NCBI GenBank assembly: GCA_002331565.1
Contig: DCZC01000177.1
Location: forward strand, 6,012-32,800
DNA from: Gemmatimonas sp. UBA2094
Lineage (GTDB): Bacteria; Gemmatimonadota; Gemmatimonadetes; Gemmatimonadales; Gemmatimonadaceae
Reading direction: 5' to 3'
DNA length: 26,789 nucleotides
Position numbers and translations under genes: made by a program. The notes under the pieces were generated by a model. That model had not been told where the DNA came from. It made no database searches and worked only from the letters and a program-made list of their open reading frames with translations. Below, piece after piece: positions 8,020 through 17,041 of the stretch (position 1 is its first letter; the number at the start of each line of letters is the position of its first letter).

Positions 8020-11000
8020 GCGATCGGCCCCTTGCCCTTGGTCTTGCTGATCACGCCCGGCACGTTGTTGGCCTTGAGCAGCGCGTTGAACGCCGGCACG
8101 TCCACGTTTTCGATCGCCTCGACCTCGGCGCGGATGCCCTGCCAGATCTTCTCGAGTTCGGCCAGCCGCTCCTTCACCGGCTGCGACAGGGCGGTGTTGC
8201 CCTCCACCTGGCCGAGCAGGAAGCCGTACTGGCCGTTGATCCCGTTGGCGAAGTTGATGATGTCCTGCCCGTTGGCCGCCTTGGTGGTGAGGCGCGGATC
8301 CATCTTGTCCAGCTTGCCGCCAAGAGCACGGCCCGCCTTGCCGATGGTATCGGCGGCGCTCGTTTCCTTCGCGCGCGCAACGTACCCCTGCACCTGGGCC
8401 TTCACATCGCGCAGACGCAACACCGACTCGTGGATCTCGTTGATGCGCGACGAGAGCAGATTGGCCACCGAATCCCGCTCGGCGATCACGCTGAGCGGCG
8501 CATCGATGCGCGGGTCCTGCTTCACCACCAGCGGCTGCGTCATGACGGTGCTGCCCACGGTGAGCCGCACCGAGTAGGCGCCCGGTGACACGCGCGCGCC
8601 CCCGTCGCCCGGCGCGCCGAAGAGCAGCACGTTGCCCACGCGCGTGGGCATGGCGCGGCGCAGGTTCCAGGTGATGCTGTTGAGCCCCGGCTTCACCGTG
8701 AGGCGGTTGAGCGAATCCCGCGTGGCGAACGCGCGTACCACGCTGCCCTTGGCGTCGAGGAACTCGAGCGACACGGCGTTGGCGCTGTCGGGCGCCGCGG
8801 CGACACGGAAATACACCGTGGCCCCGTTGGGCGGATTTTTGCCGGCATTCTGCGGCGAGCCGAAGCCGCCGCTGCCCGCGAACAGGATCGCCTCGCGCGG
8901 CGCGTACAGATGGGCCTTGGCCTGTTCGAGCGAATCGGCGCGCTGGCGCAGCACCGACAGATCGTCGAGAATCCAGAAGGCGCGACCCTCGGTGGCCGCG
9001 ATGAGATCGCCGTGCTTCACCTGCAGATCGGTGACCGGCACCACCGGGAAGTTGCCGCGGAACGGCAACCACTGCGCGCCGGCATTGTACGACAGGTACA
9101 CACCGGTCTCCGTGCCGGCATACAGCAGTCCCTTGCGCACGGGATCCTCCCGCACGACACGCACCGGTTCGCCGTCGCGCAGGCCGTTCACGATGCGGGT
9201 GAAAGTGGCGCCGTAATCCTTCGAGACGAAGATGTGCGGCGTATTGTCGCCCACGCGGTCCTTGCGGAACGACACGTAGATCGTGCCCGCGTCGTGCGGT
9301 GACACGGCGATCTCGTTCACGAGACCGTCGCCCCATGCAGCAGGGGTGATGTTCGTCCACGTCTTTCCGCCGTCGCGGGTCCGCTGAATGAGCCCGTCGT
9401 CGGTACCGACATACAATGTACCGGCATCGTGCGACGATTCCTCGATCACGACGATGGTGGCGTAGACCTCACCGCCGGCGCCTTCGTTGGTGATGGGGCC
9501 ACCGCCCCACCCCTGACGCGTCTTGTCGTTGCGCGTGAGATCGCCGGAGATGGGCGTCCAGTTCTGGCCGCGGTTCGTGGTCTTGAACAGCACGTTGCCA
9601 CCGTGGTACACCACCTTGTCGTCATGCTGCGACACTTCGATGGGCGCCGTCCAGTTGAAACGGTACTTCGTCTTGTCCGTGGGCTCGGTGAGGTTCATTT
9701 CGGGCCACGGCATGATCGTGCGCGTCAGCCCCGTCTGCGCGTCCTGCTCGTCGATGAGCCCCTGATAGCAGCCGCCGTATACGTAGCGCGGATTCTTCGC
9801 GCTCACGCCCATGTTGGCGCTTTCGCAGCCGGGACCCTCGTTCCAGTCACGAATACCGATCGCCCCGCCGTCACTGCGCGACTTGATGATCACGCTCGAA
9901 TTGTCCTGCTGACCGCCGTACAACTTGTACGGAAAATCGTCGTCCACCGCCACGTGATAGAACTGCGACGTGGGCTGGTTGTCCTGCGTGCTCCAGCTCT
10001 TGCCGCCATTCAGCGAGATGCTCGCGCCGCCGTCGTTGGCATTGATCACGTAGCGCGAGTCGCGCGGATTGACCCACACCCCGTGATTGTCGCCGTGCGT
10101 GGCCGGTACCACCGTGAACGTGCGGCCACCGTCGGTGCTGCGCAGTAGCGGCGCGTTGCTCACCCACACCGCATCGGCGTTGGTGGGGTCGGCCGTGATG
10201 TTCATGTAGTACCACGAACGCGTTTGAATGAGCCGGTCACCGGTCATCAGGCGCCACGACTTGCCTGCATCGTCGCTGCGATAGAGGCCGCCGTTCTCGG
10301 CCTCCACGATGGCGTACACACGGTCGGGGTTGGCCGGCGACACCGACACGCCGATCTTGCCCATCAGCTTGGGAAGCCCGTCGCTCAGGCGCGTCCACGT
10401 CTCGCCGCCGTCGCTGCTCTTCCAGATACCGCTGCCGGCCCCGCCGGAGCGCACCATCCAGGGCATGCGCTGATGATCCCAGAAGGCCGCGTACAGAATG
10501 CGCGGGTTGGTGGCATCCATGCTGAGATCGGCGGCGCCGCTCGTGGCGTTCTCGCCCTTCAGCAGCTGGGTCCACGTCTTGCCGCCATCGGTGCTGCGGT
10601 AAATGCCGCGATCGGTCGTGCCCTTCCAGCGGTCACCCTGCACCGCCACGTACACCACGTCGGGATTATGGGGATGCACGCGCACCGCCGAAATCTGCCG
10701 CGAGGTCGTGAGCCCGATCTTCGTCCAGGTACGGCCCTGATCGGTGCTCTTGTACATGCCGTCGCCGTAGCTGCTCGACTGGCCGCGGATCGCGTGTTCA
10801 CCCGAGCCCACGTAGATCACGTTCTCGTCGCTCGGCGCAACGGCAATGGCGCCGATGGAGCTGCTCGTGAAGTGGCCGTCGGAGATGTTGCGCCAGCTGT
10901 TGCCGGCGTCGTCGGTGCGCCATACGCCGCCGCCGGTGTAGCCGGCAAAGTACGTCATGGGGTTCGACGGCAGCCCGGCCACCGCCACCGAGCGCCCACC

Positions 11001-11186
11001 GCGCCAAGGCCCCACGTTGCGCCACGAGAGCGCTGTGAACGTGGTGGAATCGAACGTCGACAGTGCGGACACGGGGGCCGGTTTGGCCGCCTGACGCGCC
11101 TGCGCCGCGAGCGTGAACGGCAGAGACATGGCCAGCGCGGCGGAGGCGCCGCGGGCGATGAGGGGGGAACGGCGACGGCGGGCCAT
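8016..11186 (-). CDS. Secreted BNR/Asp-box repeat protein (VPS10/sortilin-like beta-propeller)
   Basis: This 1056-residue exported protein has about eleven Asp-box-like repeats of the type S/T-x-D-x-G-x-x-W, for example STDQGRTW, STDGGKTW, SSDGGETW, SDDAGKSW, TTNRGQNW and TRDGGKTW. They are spread over roughly the first 700 residues and imply one or two large beta-propellers. The C-terminal third has no repeats; it contains a beta-sandwich-like segment and a helical tail. The ATG at 11186 was chosen because an AGGAG lies 9 bases upstream and it yields a signal peptide (Arg-rich start, hydrophobic ALAMSLPFTLAAQA). Such proteins are commonly annotated as glycosyl hydrolases or sortilin-like, but no catalytic residues are evident. 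It probably binds or scaffolds a ligand outside the cytoplasm. It overlaps the serine hydrolase gene by 4 bases. Confidence 0.88.
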   Translation of the reverse strand: MARRRRSPLIARGASAALAMSLPFTLAAQARQAAKPAPVSALSTFDSTTFTALSWRNVGPWRGGRSVAVAGLPSNPMTYFAGYTGGGVWRTDDAGNSWRNISDGHFTSSSIGAIAVAPSDENVIYVGSGEHAIRGQSSSYGDGMYKSTDQGRTWTKIGLTTSRQISAVRVHPHNPDVVYVAVQGDRWKGTTDRGIYRSTDGGKTWTQLLKGENATSGAADLSMDATNPRILYAAFWDHQRMPWMVRSGGAGSGIWKSSDGGETWTRLSDGLPKLMGKIGVSVSPANPDRVYAIVEAENGGLYRSDDAGKSWRLMTGDRLIQTRSWYYMNITADPTNADAVWVSNAPLLRSTDGGRTFTVVPATHGDNHGVWVNPRDSRYVINANDGGASISLNGGKSWSTQDNQPTSQFYHVAVDDDFPYKLYGGQQDNSSVIIKSRSDGGAIGIRDWNEGPGCESANMGVSAKNPRYVYGGCYQGLIDEQDAQTGLTRTIMPWPEMNLTEPTDKTKYRFNWTAPIEVSQHDDKVVYHGGNVLFKTTNRGQNWTPISGDLTRNDKTRQGWGGGPITNEGAGGEVYATIVVIEESSHDAGTLYVGTDDGLIQRTRDGGKTWTNITPAAWGDGLVNEIAVSPHDAGTIYVSFRKDRVGDNTPHIFVSKDYGATFTRIVNGLRDGEPVRVVREDPVRKGLLYAGTETGVYLSYNAGAQWLPFRGNFPVVPVTDLQVKHGDLIAATEGRAFWILDDLSVLRQRADSLEQAKAHLYAPREAILFAGSGGFGSPQNAGKNPPNGATVYFRVAAAPDSANAVSLEFLDAKGSVVRAFATRDSLNRLTVKPGLNSITWNLRRAMPTRVGNVLLFGAPGDGGARVSPGAYSVRLTVGSTVMTQPLVVKQDPRIDAPLSVIAERDSVANLLSSRINEIHESVLRLRDVKAQVQGYVARAKETSAADTIGKAGRALGGKLDKMDPRLTTKAANGQDIINFANGINGQYGFLLGQVEGNTALSQPVKERLAELEKIWQGIRAEVEAIENVDVPAFNALLKANNVPGVISKTKGKGPIA

Positions 11187-11270
11187 CGGGTCGAGCTCCT
11201 GAGGGTGCGGGAGGGGCGGCTTTCGCCGACCGGTGGGGACACCGCGCATGCAGCGCGGCACAAACCGCCT

Positions 11271-11278
11271 CAAAGGTA
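11271..11278 (-). promoter_or_regulatory. Possible -7/-10 element TACCTTTG upstream of the Asp-box repeat gene
   Basis: On the minus strand the octamer TACCTTTG matches the Bacteroidetes-type promoter element TAnnTTTG and lies 84 bases before the start at 11186. No convincing -33 TTG is seen upstream. The same octamer occurs upstream of the minus-strand reductase gene (17034-17041). Weak evidence from one short motif. Confidence 0.25.
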
Positions 11279-11300
11279 GCCTCCGGCCGAGGGCTCTGCT

Positions 11301-11349
11301 CCGGTGCCGGGAATCCCACTCGATAACCGGTACTGGTCTCCGGTTCTGG
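11301..11349. repeat. Short iterated CCGGTNCYGG boxes
   Basis: Three ten-base boxes fit CCGGTNCYGG: CCGGTGCCGG at 11301, CCGGTACTGG at 11327 and CCGGTTCTGG at 11340. Their starts are 26 and 13 bases apart, so the spacing is a multiple of 13. They lie in the 265-base gap before the Asp-box repeat gene and could be regulator-binding boxes or chance in GC-rich DNA. Confidence 0.3.
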
Positions 11350-11451
11350 GGCGGCCAATGGTCGCTACGTCCTCCCGCCCCGTTTCGCTTCTATCGCACG
11401 CCGGTGCACGGGTGGTTCACGGTGCGGAGCGTCGCCGCGCCCACGGTATCC

Positions 11452-12906
11452 TCAACCGAGTTCCGCGTCCGCCTCGATCTCCACGAGATACTCGTCGCCG
11501 ATGAGCGACGCCTGCACCATGGTGTTGGCCGGCAGGATGTGCCCGAAGCGCTCGCCGTGCGCGCGGGCCACGGCTTCCCAGTCGCGATTCACGTTGCTCA
11601 CGAACACCCGCGTGCGCACGACATCCTCGAGTCGTCCGCCGAGCGACTGGAGCGCGCCCGCGATCTTGTCGATGCAGAAATGCGTCTGCGCGGCAGCGTC
11701 GTCACCGCCGATGGCGTGACTGCCGTGCGTGGCAGTGGTCCCCGACACGTGAATGCGGTTGCCCTTGCGCACGGCGCGACTGTATCCGGCCATCGGCTCC
11801 CATACAGTACCGCTCAGCGCCAGCGTGCGATCGTCATGGCCGGGGCGCGCGGTGAACGGCGCGGGGAAACTCGAGAGATGATGCGACAGATCACCACTCG
11901 CGGTGAGGAACGGCGGCGTGCGGTATTCGTCACCGCAATCACCGGGAATCGGCTCGAGCGCAGACTGCGCGGCTGCGAGCAGTGCGCGGTCGTCGTCGTC
12001 GAGCGCGAAGGCGAACAGCTTCGCGGTGTCCGCGACATGCTGCGATTGCCCGAGTCGCGCCCCCACGATCACGCCCGCCACGCCCGGCTGTTCGAGGACC
12101 CAGCGACTCGCTGCGAGCGCGATGGAGACTCCGTGCTTCACCGCCACCGTGTGCGCCGCGCGCAGCACCCCCTGGAACGTCTCCCATCCGCCTGCCGTGC
12201 GGATGAACCGGCCGTACTTCATCTGCGACCACGTCTCGAGGGCCTCCCACTGCGGTTCCGGCGCACCCAGCCAGCGCTCGCTCAGGAAGCCGCCGAGCAC
12301 CGTGCCGTAGCAGAGGATCCCCACGCCGTGCTGCCGCGCGTAGGGGGCGAGTTTGCGGGTGAACCGCGTGTCGACGAGGCTGCCGCTCACCTGATTGCTC
12401 ACCAGGCGGATGCCCGATGCGATCGCCACGCGCAGATGCGCCGTATCGAAGTTCGTCACGCCGATGGCGCCGATGCGGCCGGCGTCGCGTTCGGCCTCGA
12501 GCAACCACAGCGCATCGAGCCAGCGCGGATCGGCGAAGGTCCAGGCATGGAACTGCAGCAGATCGATGCGATCGGTGCGCAGGCGCGTACACGCCCGATC
12601 CACCGCGGCGCGCACGTCATCGGCGGTGACGGGACCCGGTTCGGGGACCCACTTGGTGAGGCACTGTAGTTGCGATGCGTCGTATCCGCCCGCATCACGG
12701 AACGTGCCCGCCACGATCTCCGCCGAGCCGTAATGGTCGGCCATGTCGAAGGTCGTGAGGCCGGCGTCCACGTACGGCTGCATCGCGCGCGCCGCCACCG
12801 CCGGATCGAGGGGATGACCGTCCCGCTCCATGTCGGCGATCTGCCAGAGCCCCGTGAGGGCGCGCGCAATGGTCAGTCCGGGAGCGAGCGAAATGCGTTC
12901 GATCAT
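11452..12906 (-). CDS. Aldo/keto reductase fused to a C-terminal Rid (YjgF/YER057c/UK114) domain
   Basis: The 484-residue protein has two domains. Residues 1 to about 340 form an aldo/keto reductase barrel with the catalytic tetrad visible: D54, Y59, K85 (LTKW) and H120 (LLQFHAW). Typical AKR segments IGAIGVTNFD and GVIVGAR follow. Residues from about 365 to the end form a Rid-family domain, recognisable from HVSGTTATHG, the QTHFCIDKIAGALQSLGGRLEDVVRTRVFV helix-strand region and the terminal VEIEADAEL. In imine deaminases of the RidA type the substrate carboxylate is bound by an Arg in a PAR motif; here the aligned segment is PANT (N461), so classical RidA activity is doubtful. It lies 37 bases after the permease and is probably in its operon. 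No Shine-Dalgarno sequence is evident. Substrate unknown. Confidence 0.9.
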   Translation of the reverse strand: MIERISLAPGLTIARALTGLWQIADMERDGHPLDPAVAARAMQPYVDAGLTTFDMADHYGSAEIVAGTFRDAGGYDASQLQCLTKWVPEPGPVTADDVRAAVDRACTRLRTDRIDLLQFHAWTFADPRWLDALWLLEAERDAGRIGAIGVTNFDTAHLRVAIASGIRLVSNQVSGSLVDTRFTRKLAPYARQHGVGILCYGTVLGGFLSERWLGAPEPQWEALETWSQMKYGRFIRTAGGWETFQGVLRAAHTVAVKHGVSIALAASRWVLEQPGVAGVIVGARLGQSQHVADTAKLFAFALDDDDRALLAAAQSALEPIPGDCGDEYRTPPFLTASGDLSHHLSSFPAPFTARPGHDDRTLALSGTVWEPMAGYSRAVRKGNRIHVSGTTATHGSHAIGGDDAAAQTHFCIDKIAGALQSLGGRLEDVVRTRVFVSNVNRDWEAVARAHGERFGHILPANTMVQASLIGDEYLVEIEADAELG

Positions 12907-12943
12907 AAAGCGAATGAATGCGGAGGAGTGTGCGAACGCCCGG

Positions 12944-14419
12944 CTACTCGGCCGGCAGCACGGAAGTTATCGCGCGCAGATCACCGCCGCGGGCGGCCAG
13001 CGCGCGGGTCTCCCGCAGGTAGATCACGGTGCCGATCGCCATGACCCCGAGCCAAACGAGTGTCGAACGGGCGTACCAGCCGGGTACGGTCGCCGTGAGA
13101 TCGCGCCAGCTGTGCACCGCGAGCAACGCGCCGAGCCCGAGCAGCGCAGTAACCGACACCGCGACCTGAGCCCACCGCACCCGCAACACGCGCACGTCCC
13201 GCGCGAGCGCCGGATTGTGTGCCGGCAGCCGCAGCACCGCGCACGCCATGATGATGAAGTTCACCAGCATCGCGGTGACAAGGATGTCGACGCCGAGAAA
13301 GAAGTCTCCGGCGAAATGCCCACCGAGAATACCGAGCGTGGAGAGCGCCGCCGACGCGAACAGCGCCGTGCGCGGCGTCCCGTGCACGGGGTCGACCGAC
13401 GCCATGGCGCGCGGGAAGACGCCGTCTTCCGCCCACGCGAAGCACAGTCGCGAGACGCCCAGCAGCATGCCCGGCAGATCCTTGATGAGGGCCAGCGCCG
13501 CACCGGACATCATGAGCACGCCCACGGCCGGCGAAACGAGCGGCGTGAGCAATCCCGGCGCCGTGACGTCACCGGTCGCGCTGGCCGCCGCCACGTACTG
13601 CCACGGCACGGCCCGGTACACGGCACCGGTAAAGGCGAAGTAGAAAAGCCCCACCGTGCCGATGGCGAGCCCGATGGCCAGGGGCAGCGTGCGCGACGGA
13701 TCCTTCGCTTCACCGCCCGCCTGCGCGATCACGTCGAAGCCGATGAAGCTGGAGAAGAGGACCGCGGCTGCCGGCGGGACCACGCGCCAGAAATCGCCGG
13801 AGACGCCGGCCAGCATCGCCTGCTCGCCCCGGGCGCCGAGCAGCGCACGATACTCGTCGGCACCATGCGAAAAGCCCGTGATCACCACCAGGCCGCTGCA
13901 GAGGAACACGAGCGCCACGAGCGGCACCAGCGTGCGGGTCACCGCACGGACGCCGCGGAGGTTCACCAGCACGAACACCCACAGGAAGCCCAGCGCCAAC
14001 GCCAGGCGCACGTTGCGGTCGTCGAGCGTGCGGGCGAGGTCCATCCATTGCGCGGCCCGCGCGGTATCACGCAGAAAGGGCGGGATGACATAGCTCACCA
14101 CCCCGATGGCGATGCACAACCCGAACCACTGCGAGAACGAGGCGAGGAACCCGGTGTACGGGCCGATCGCCCGGCTGGCGTACACGTACGAGCCACCGGC
14201 GCGGGGCATCGCGCTGCCGAGCATGGCATAGCAGAGCGCTGCGAGGACGGCGGGGATGGCCGCCAGCAGATAGGCCGGAAGCACGTACGCACCGATGCCG
14301 GGCACCGAACGCTGCAGCGCGAACGGCACGATGTTGATACCGGCGCCCACCATGGAGCCGATGCCGGCGGCGGCCAGGCCGACCAGTCCAAGCTCCCGCC
14401 GGAGACGCGGCGTGCTCAT
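12944..14419 (-). CDS. APC-superfamily amino-acid permease
   Basis: This 491-residue membrane protein has about twelve hydrophobic segments and the hallmarks of the amino acid-polyamine-organocation superfamily. These are the glycine-rich first helix GIGSMVGAGI (about residues 19-28), the PRAGGSYVYASRAIG loop after the second helix, and a conserved FSSFIGFDVIAQAGGEAKDPSRTLP region around the sixth helix. It is expected to import an amino acid or related compound across the inner membrane by proton or solute coupling. The specific substrate cannot be read. The start ATG is preceded by AAGGA with a 10-base spacing. It is upstream of, and probably co-transcribed with, the AKR-Rid fusion, which hints at uptake and processing of one amino-acid-derived compound. 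Confidence 0.92.
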   Translation of the reverse strand: MSTPRLRRELGLVGLAAAGIGSMVGAGINIVPFALQRSVPGIGAYVLPAYLLAAIPAVLAALCYAMLGSAMPRAGGSYVYASRAIGPYTGFLASFSQWFGLCIAIGVVSYVIPPFLRDTARAAQWMDLARTLDDRNVRLALALGFLWVFVLVNLRGVRAVTRTLVPLVALVFLCSGLVVITGFSHGADEYRALLGARGEQAMLAGVSGDFWRVVPPAAAVLFSSFIGFDVIAQAGGEAKDPSRTLPLAIGLAIGTVGLFYFAFTGAVYRAVPWQYVAAASATGDVTAPGLLTPLVSPAVGVLMMSGAALALIKDLPGMLLGVSRLCFAWAEDGVFPRAMASVDPVHGTPRTALFASAALSTLGILGGHFAGDFFLGVDILVTAMLVNFIIMACAVLRLPAHNPALARDVRVLRVRWAQVAVSVTALLGLGALLAVHSWRDLTATVPGWYARSTLVWLGVMAIGTVIYLRETRALAARGGDLRAITSVLPAE

Positions 14420-14590
14420 GCGATGAGAATCCTTACGACCATAACACGTCGGCAGTAGTCAGGTGGTGGTATCACACGTCGCGACAGAGCAGGAAACTAC
14501 CTCCCGTGTCGTCCGCGCGTGTTACCCGTCTCGTTTTCCGCAGTAGTGCGGGAACTGGCGTATGCCCCGATCTACGCGCAGCTTCGGGGT

Positions 14591-16261
14591 ATGCCCTTCA
14601 AATTCCTGCTCCTCGCCCTGCCCTTGGTGGCGTTTCAGCCACCACCCGATCGATACGCCGATCTGCGCAGCCTGTTCGACCGCTGGCGCGCCTTCGAGGA
14701 AGCGCCTCTGGTGAACGGAGCGCCCGACTACACGCCGGCCACCAACGCGCGACGGCTTGGCGAGCTGCGGTCGCTGCAGCAGCAGCTCACCGCCATCGAC
14801 ACGACCGGATGGAGCATCGCGCAGCAGGTGGACTGGCATCTCGTCCGCGCCGAGATGAACGGCATGCAGTATCACCTCACGGTGCTGCAGCCCTTCTCCC
14901 GCGACCCGGCGTACTACGCGTCGGTGCGCACCGAAGAAAGCGATACGCCGGCCGAGGAGGGGCCCACCATTCACGGCGCCATCCGCCTGTGGCAGTACGG
15001 CATTTGGCCCCGCACGGCGCTCGACACGGTGCGGGCGCTCACGCCCGACGAACGCATGCGACTCACCACCGCGCTGCGGTCGATTCCACCCCTGCTCGCG
15101 CAGGCGCGCCTCAATCTCGCGGCCGCGAACGCGAAAGATCTGTGGATTGGCGGCATCCGGGCCTTCGAGGAGCAACACGAGGCGCTCGGCACGCTGGCCG
15201 CGCGCGTGAAGCAGCGGCATCCGACGGACGCGGCTCTCGCCAAGGCGATCGCCGATGCCGGCCAGGCCACGACGGGTTTCGCGGAATGGCTGCGCGTCGA
15301 ATCGCCCAAGCGCACCGGCCCGTCGGGGATCGGCAAGGCCCAGTACACGTGGTATCTGCGCAACGTGCTGCTCATGCCGCTCACGTGGGAGGAGGAGGTC
15401 ACGATTACGCGCCGGGAGCTCGCACGCGCGCACGCCTCGCTGCGCCTCGAAGAGGCGCGGAATGCCGCGCTGCCCCCCATGCGGGTATCCGCCAATGCCG
15501 CGGAGTTTGCGGCGCTGCAGGATACGATGTTGCCCAAGTACCTCGGCTTCTGGCGTGACAAGCAGCTCATCACCATGAAGCCGTGGATGGAGCGCGCCCT
15601 GCGTGAGCGCTTCATGGGCTTCTCGCCGGAACCCACGCGCAACTTCTTTGCGCAAGCCACCCACCGCGACCCGCGCACGCTCTGGGCGCACCTCTGGCAC
15701 TGGTGGGACAACATGCGCATCCGCGTGGAACCGCACGCCAATCCCATCCGCCGGGAACCGCTGCGCTACAATGTGTGGATGAGCCGCGCCGAGGGGATGG
15801 CGACGGTGATGGAAGAGTGGACCATGCACGCCGGTCTGTACGACGACAGTCCGCGCTCGCGCGAGATTGTGTGGGCCATGCTGGCGGCGCGCGCGGCGCG
15901 CGGTCTGGGCAATCTGTACGCGCACAGCAACGAGCTGGACATGGCCGGCGCCGGCAATCTGCACGTGAACTGGACACCGCGCGGCTGGATGCGACGCGAC
16001 CCGCTGCTTGGCTTCGAGCAGCATCTCTATCTACGTCAGCCGGGATACGGCGCCACCTACGTGACCGGTGGCCGACTGATGGAAGAGGCGATGGCCGAGC
16101 GGGCGCGCCAACTGGGGAGCGCGTTCACGATGCAGCGGTTCCTCGACGAAGTGAACGCGGTGGGGATGATTCCCGTGTCGATGATCTATTGGGAGCTCAC
16201 CGGCGACGACCGCATGGTACGGGAGCTCAAGGACGGTCAGGGGCCGCTGCCGTTCCGCTGA
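14591..16261 (+). CDS. Exported DUF885-like protein
   Basis: This 556-residue protein resembles the DUF885 family, which has a metallopeptidase-like fold. The frame opens upstream, but the ATG at 14591 gives a short clean signal peptide (MPFKF then LLLALPLVAF), so it is the preferred start; the Shine-Dalgarno sequence is weak. A conserved element EGMATVMEEW at residues 401-410, followed by AGLYDD, corresponds to the EGWAxYxE element of the family. The HExxPGH-type motif expected about 20 residues earlier is not visible; the region reads VEPHANPIRREPLRYN instead. The protein may therefore be a divergent or non-peptidase member. Its 3' end overlaps the convergent reductase gene by 35 bases. Function unknown. 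Confidence 0.8.
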   Translation: MPFKFLLLALPLVAFQPPPDRYADLRSLFDRWRAFEEAPLVNGAPDYTPATNARRLGELRSLQQQLTAIDTTGWSIAQQVDWHLVRAEMNGMQYHLTVLQPFSRDPAYYASVRTEESDTPAEEGPTIHGAIRLWQYGIWPRTALDTVRALTPDERMRLTTALRSIPPLLAQARLNLAAANAKDLWIGGIRAFEEQHEALGTLAARVKQRHPTDAALAKAIADAGQATTGFAEWLRVESPKRTGPSGIGKAQYTWYLRNVLLMPLTWEEEVTITRRELARAHASLRLEEARNAALPPMRVSANAAEFAALQDTMLPKYLGFWRDKQLITMKPWMERALRERFMGFSPEPTRNFFAQATHRDPRTLWAHLWHWWDNMRIRVEPHANPIRREPLRYNVWMSRAEGMATVMEEWTMHAGLYDDSPRSREIVWAMLAARAARGLGNLYAHSNELDMAGAGNLHVNWTPRGWMRRDPLLGFEQHLYLRQPGYGATYVTGGRLMEEAMAERARQLGSAFTMQRFLDEVNAVGMIPVSMIYWELTGDDRMVRELKDGQGPLPFR

Positions 16262-16811
16262 TCCGCTGCACCTGGTAGTGGAGTTGCACGAACGCGGGCC
16301 CCATCTGACGCACCGAAACGAGTTGCAGCGGAGGTGAGGTGATGCGCCGCGGCAGGACCGGCATGCCGCGGCCAAGCGTCACCGGTACGGTGGTGACAAT
16401 GATCTCGTCGAGCAGACCGGCATCGTGGAATTGTCCGGCGAGATCACCACCGCCCACCACCCATACGTCTTTGCCGGCGGCGACCTCCGCCATCACCGCA
16501 TGCGCGGTGCGCACGTCGCCCCTGGCGAAGCGCACGTCACTGTCGGGCCGACGCGGCAGGTCGCGCGAACTGAAGACCCACGTGGGCTGCGCATAGGGCC
16601 ACGCCATCGGCTCGGCGGCCGCGGGGCCGATGTGGTGCTGCCACATCCACTCGTAGGTGTGCGACCCCATGCACAGCGCCCCGATGCGCGCGATGAATTC
16701 GGGGTAGCTCGAGTGTCCGCCATCGGGGAACTGCATGAGCCAGTCGATCGCGTGCCGCTCGTCGGCGATGTATCCGTCGAGGGACGACGCGGTGTAGTAC
16801 ACGGTGCGCAT
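16227..16811 (-). CDS. RibD C-terminal/dihydrofolate-reductase-like protein
   Basis: The 194-residue protein begins MRTVYYTASSLDGYIA, the characteristic N-terminus of the RibD-C/DHFR-fold reductase family (YyaP/YwjB-like). It contains the NADPH-loop signature WVVGGGDLAGQF and a TVPVTLGRGMPV segment typical of the fold. The ATG at 16811 was preferred over an earlier in-frame ATG because GGAG lies 5 bases upstream. These proteins are probable NADPH-dependent reductases of unknown substrate; they are not the housekeeping folate enzyme. The last 11 codons are antisense to the end of the DUF885-like gene. It is transcribed alone, with a possible promoter element at 17034-17041, about 220 bases upstream. 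Confidence 0.88.
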   Translation of the reverse strand: MRTVYYTASSLDGYIADERHAIDWLMQFPDGGHSSYPEFIARIGALCMGSHTYEWMWQHHIGPAAAEPMAWPYAQPTWVFSSRDLPRRPDSDVRFARGDVRTAHAVMAEVAAGKDVWVVGGGDLAGQFHDAGLLDEIIVTTVPVTLGRGMPVLPRRITSPPLQLVSVRQMGPAFVQLHYQVQRISGTAAAPDRP

Positions 16812-17033
16812 GTGCTCTCCTATGGGATCGTCCATTCGCGAACGTCAACCGCGCAGGCGGTCCAGCGGCACGCACCGGGAAGCCGTCGACCGTCCAGCGG
16901 CCGGTTGAGCCGCCAGGGACGCACCGATGGAGTGGGCGACGAACGCGATCCGCCGAAGATGGCGTCGGATTCCTGAAACTGGATAAGCGAAGGGTGAGCC
17001 ACCGCCGGGTTTCGGGCGGACAGGACTGCACCC

Positions 17034-17041
17034 CAAAGGTA
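17034..17041 (-). promoter_or_regulatory. Possible -7/-10 element TACCTTTG upstream of the RibD-C-like gene
   Basis: The minus-strand octamer TACCTTTG, followed by GGGG, matches TAnnTTTG exactly and is identical to the copy at 11271-11278. It lies in the 292-base gap between the reductase gene and the small membrane protein gene. The leader to 16811 would be over 200 bases. No clear -33 element. Apart from this motif and an AT-richer patch at 17051-17062, I see nothing in the gap. Confidence 0.22.

Noticed and set aside
8020..9360. Upstream extension of the serine hydrolase frame to 9360
   Set aside because: The extension lies inside the Asp-box repeat gene in another frame. The ATG at 8019 begins a signal peptide and overlaps the preceding stop.
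12830..14458. 542-codon plus-strand ORF opposite the permease
   Set aside because: It is highly charged and repetitive in composition, as expected for the antisense of a membrane protein. The minus strand gives a clean twelve-segment permease.
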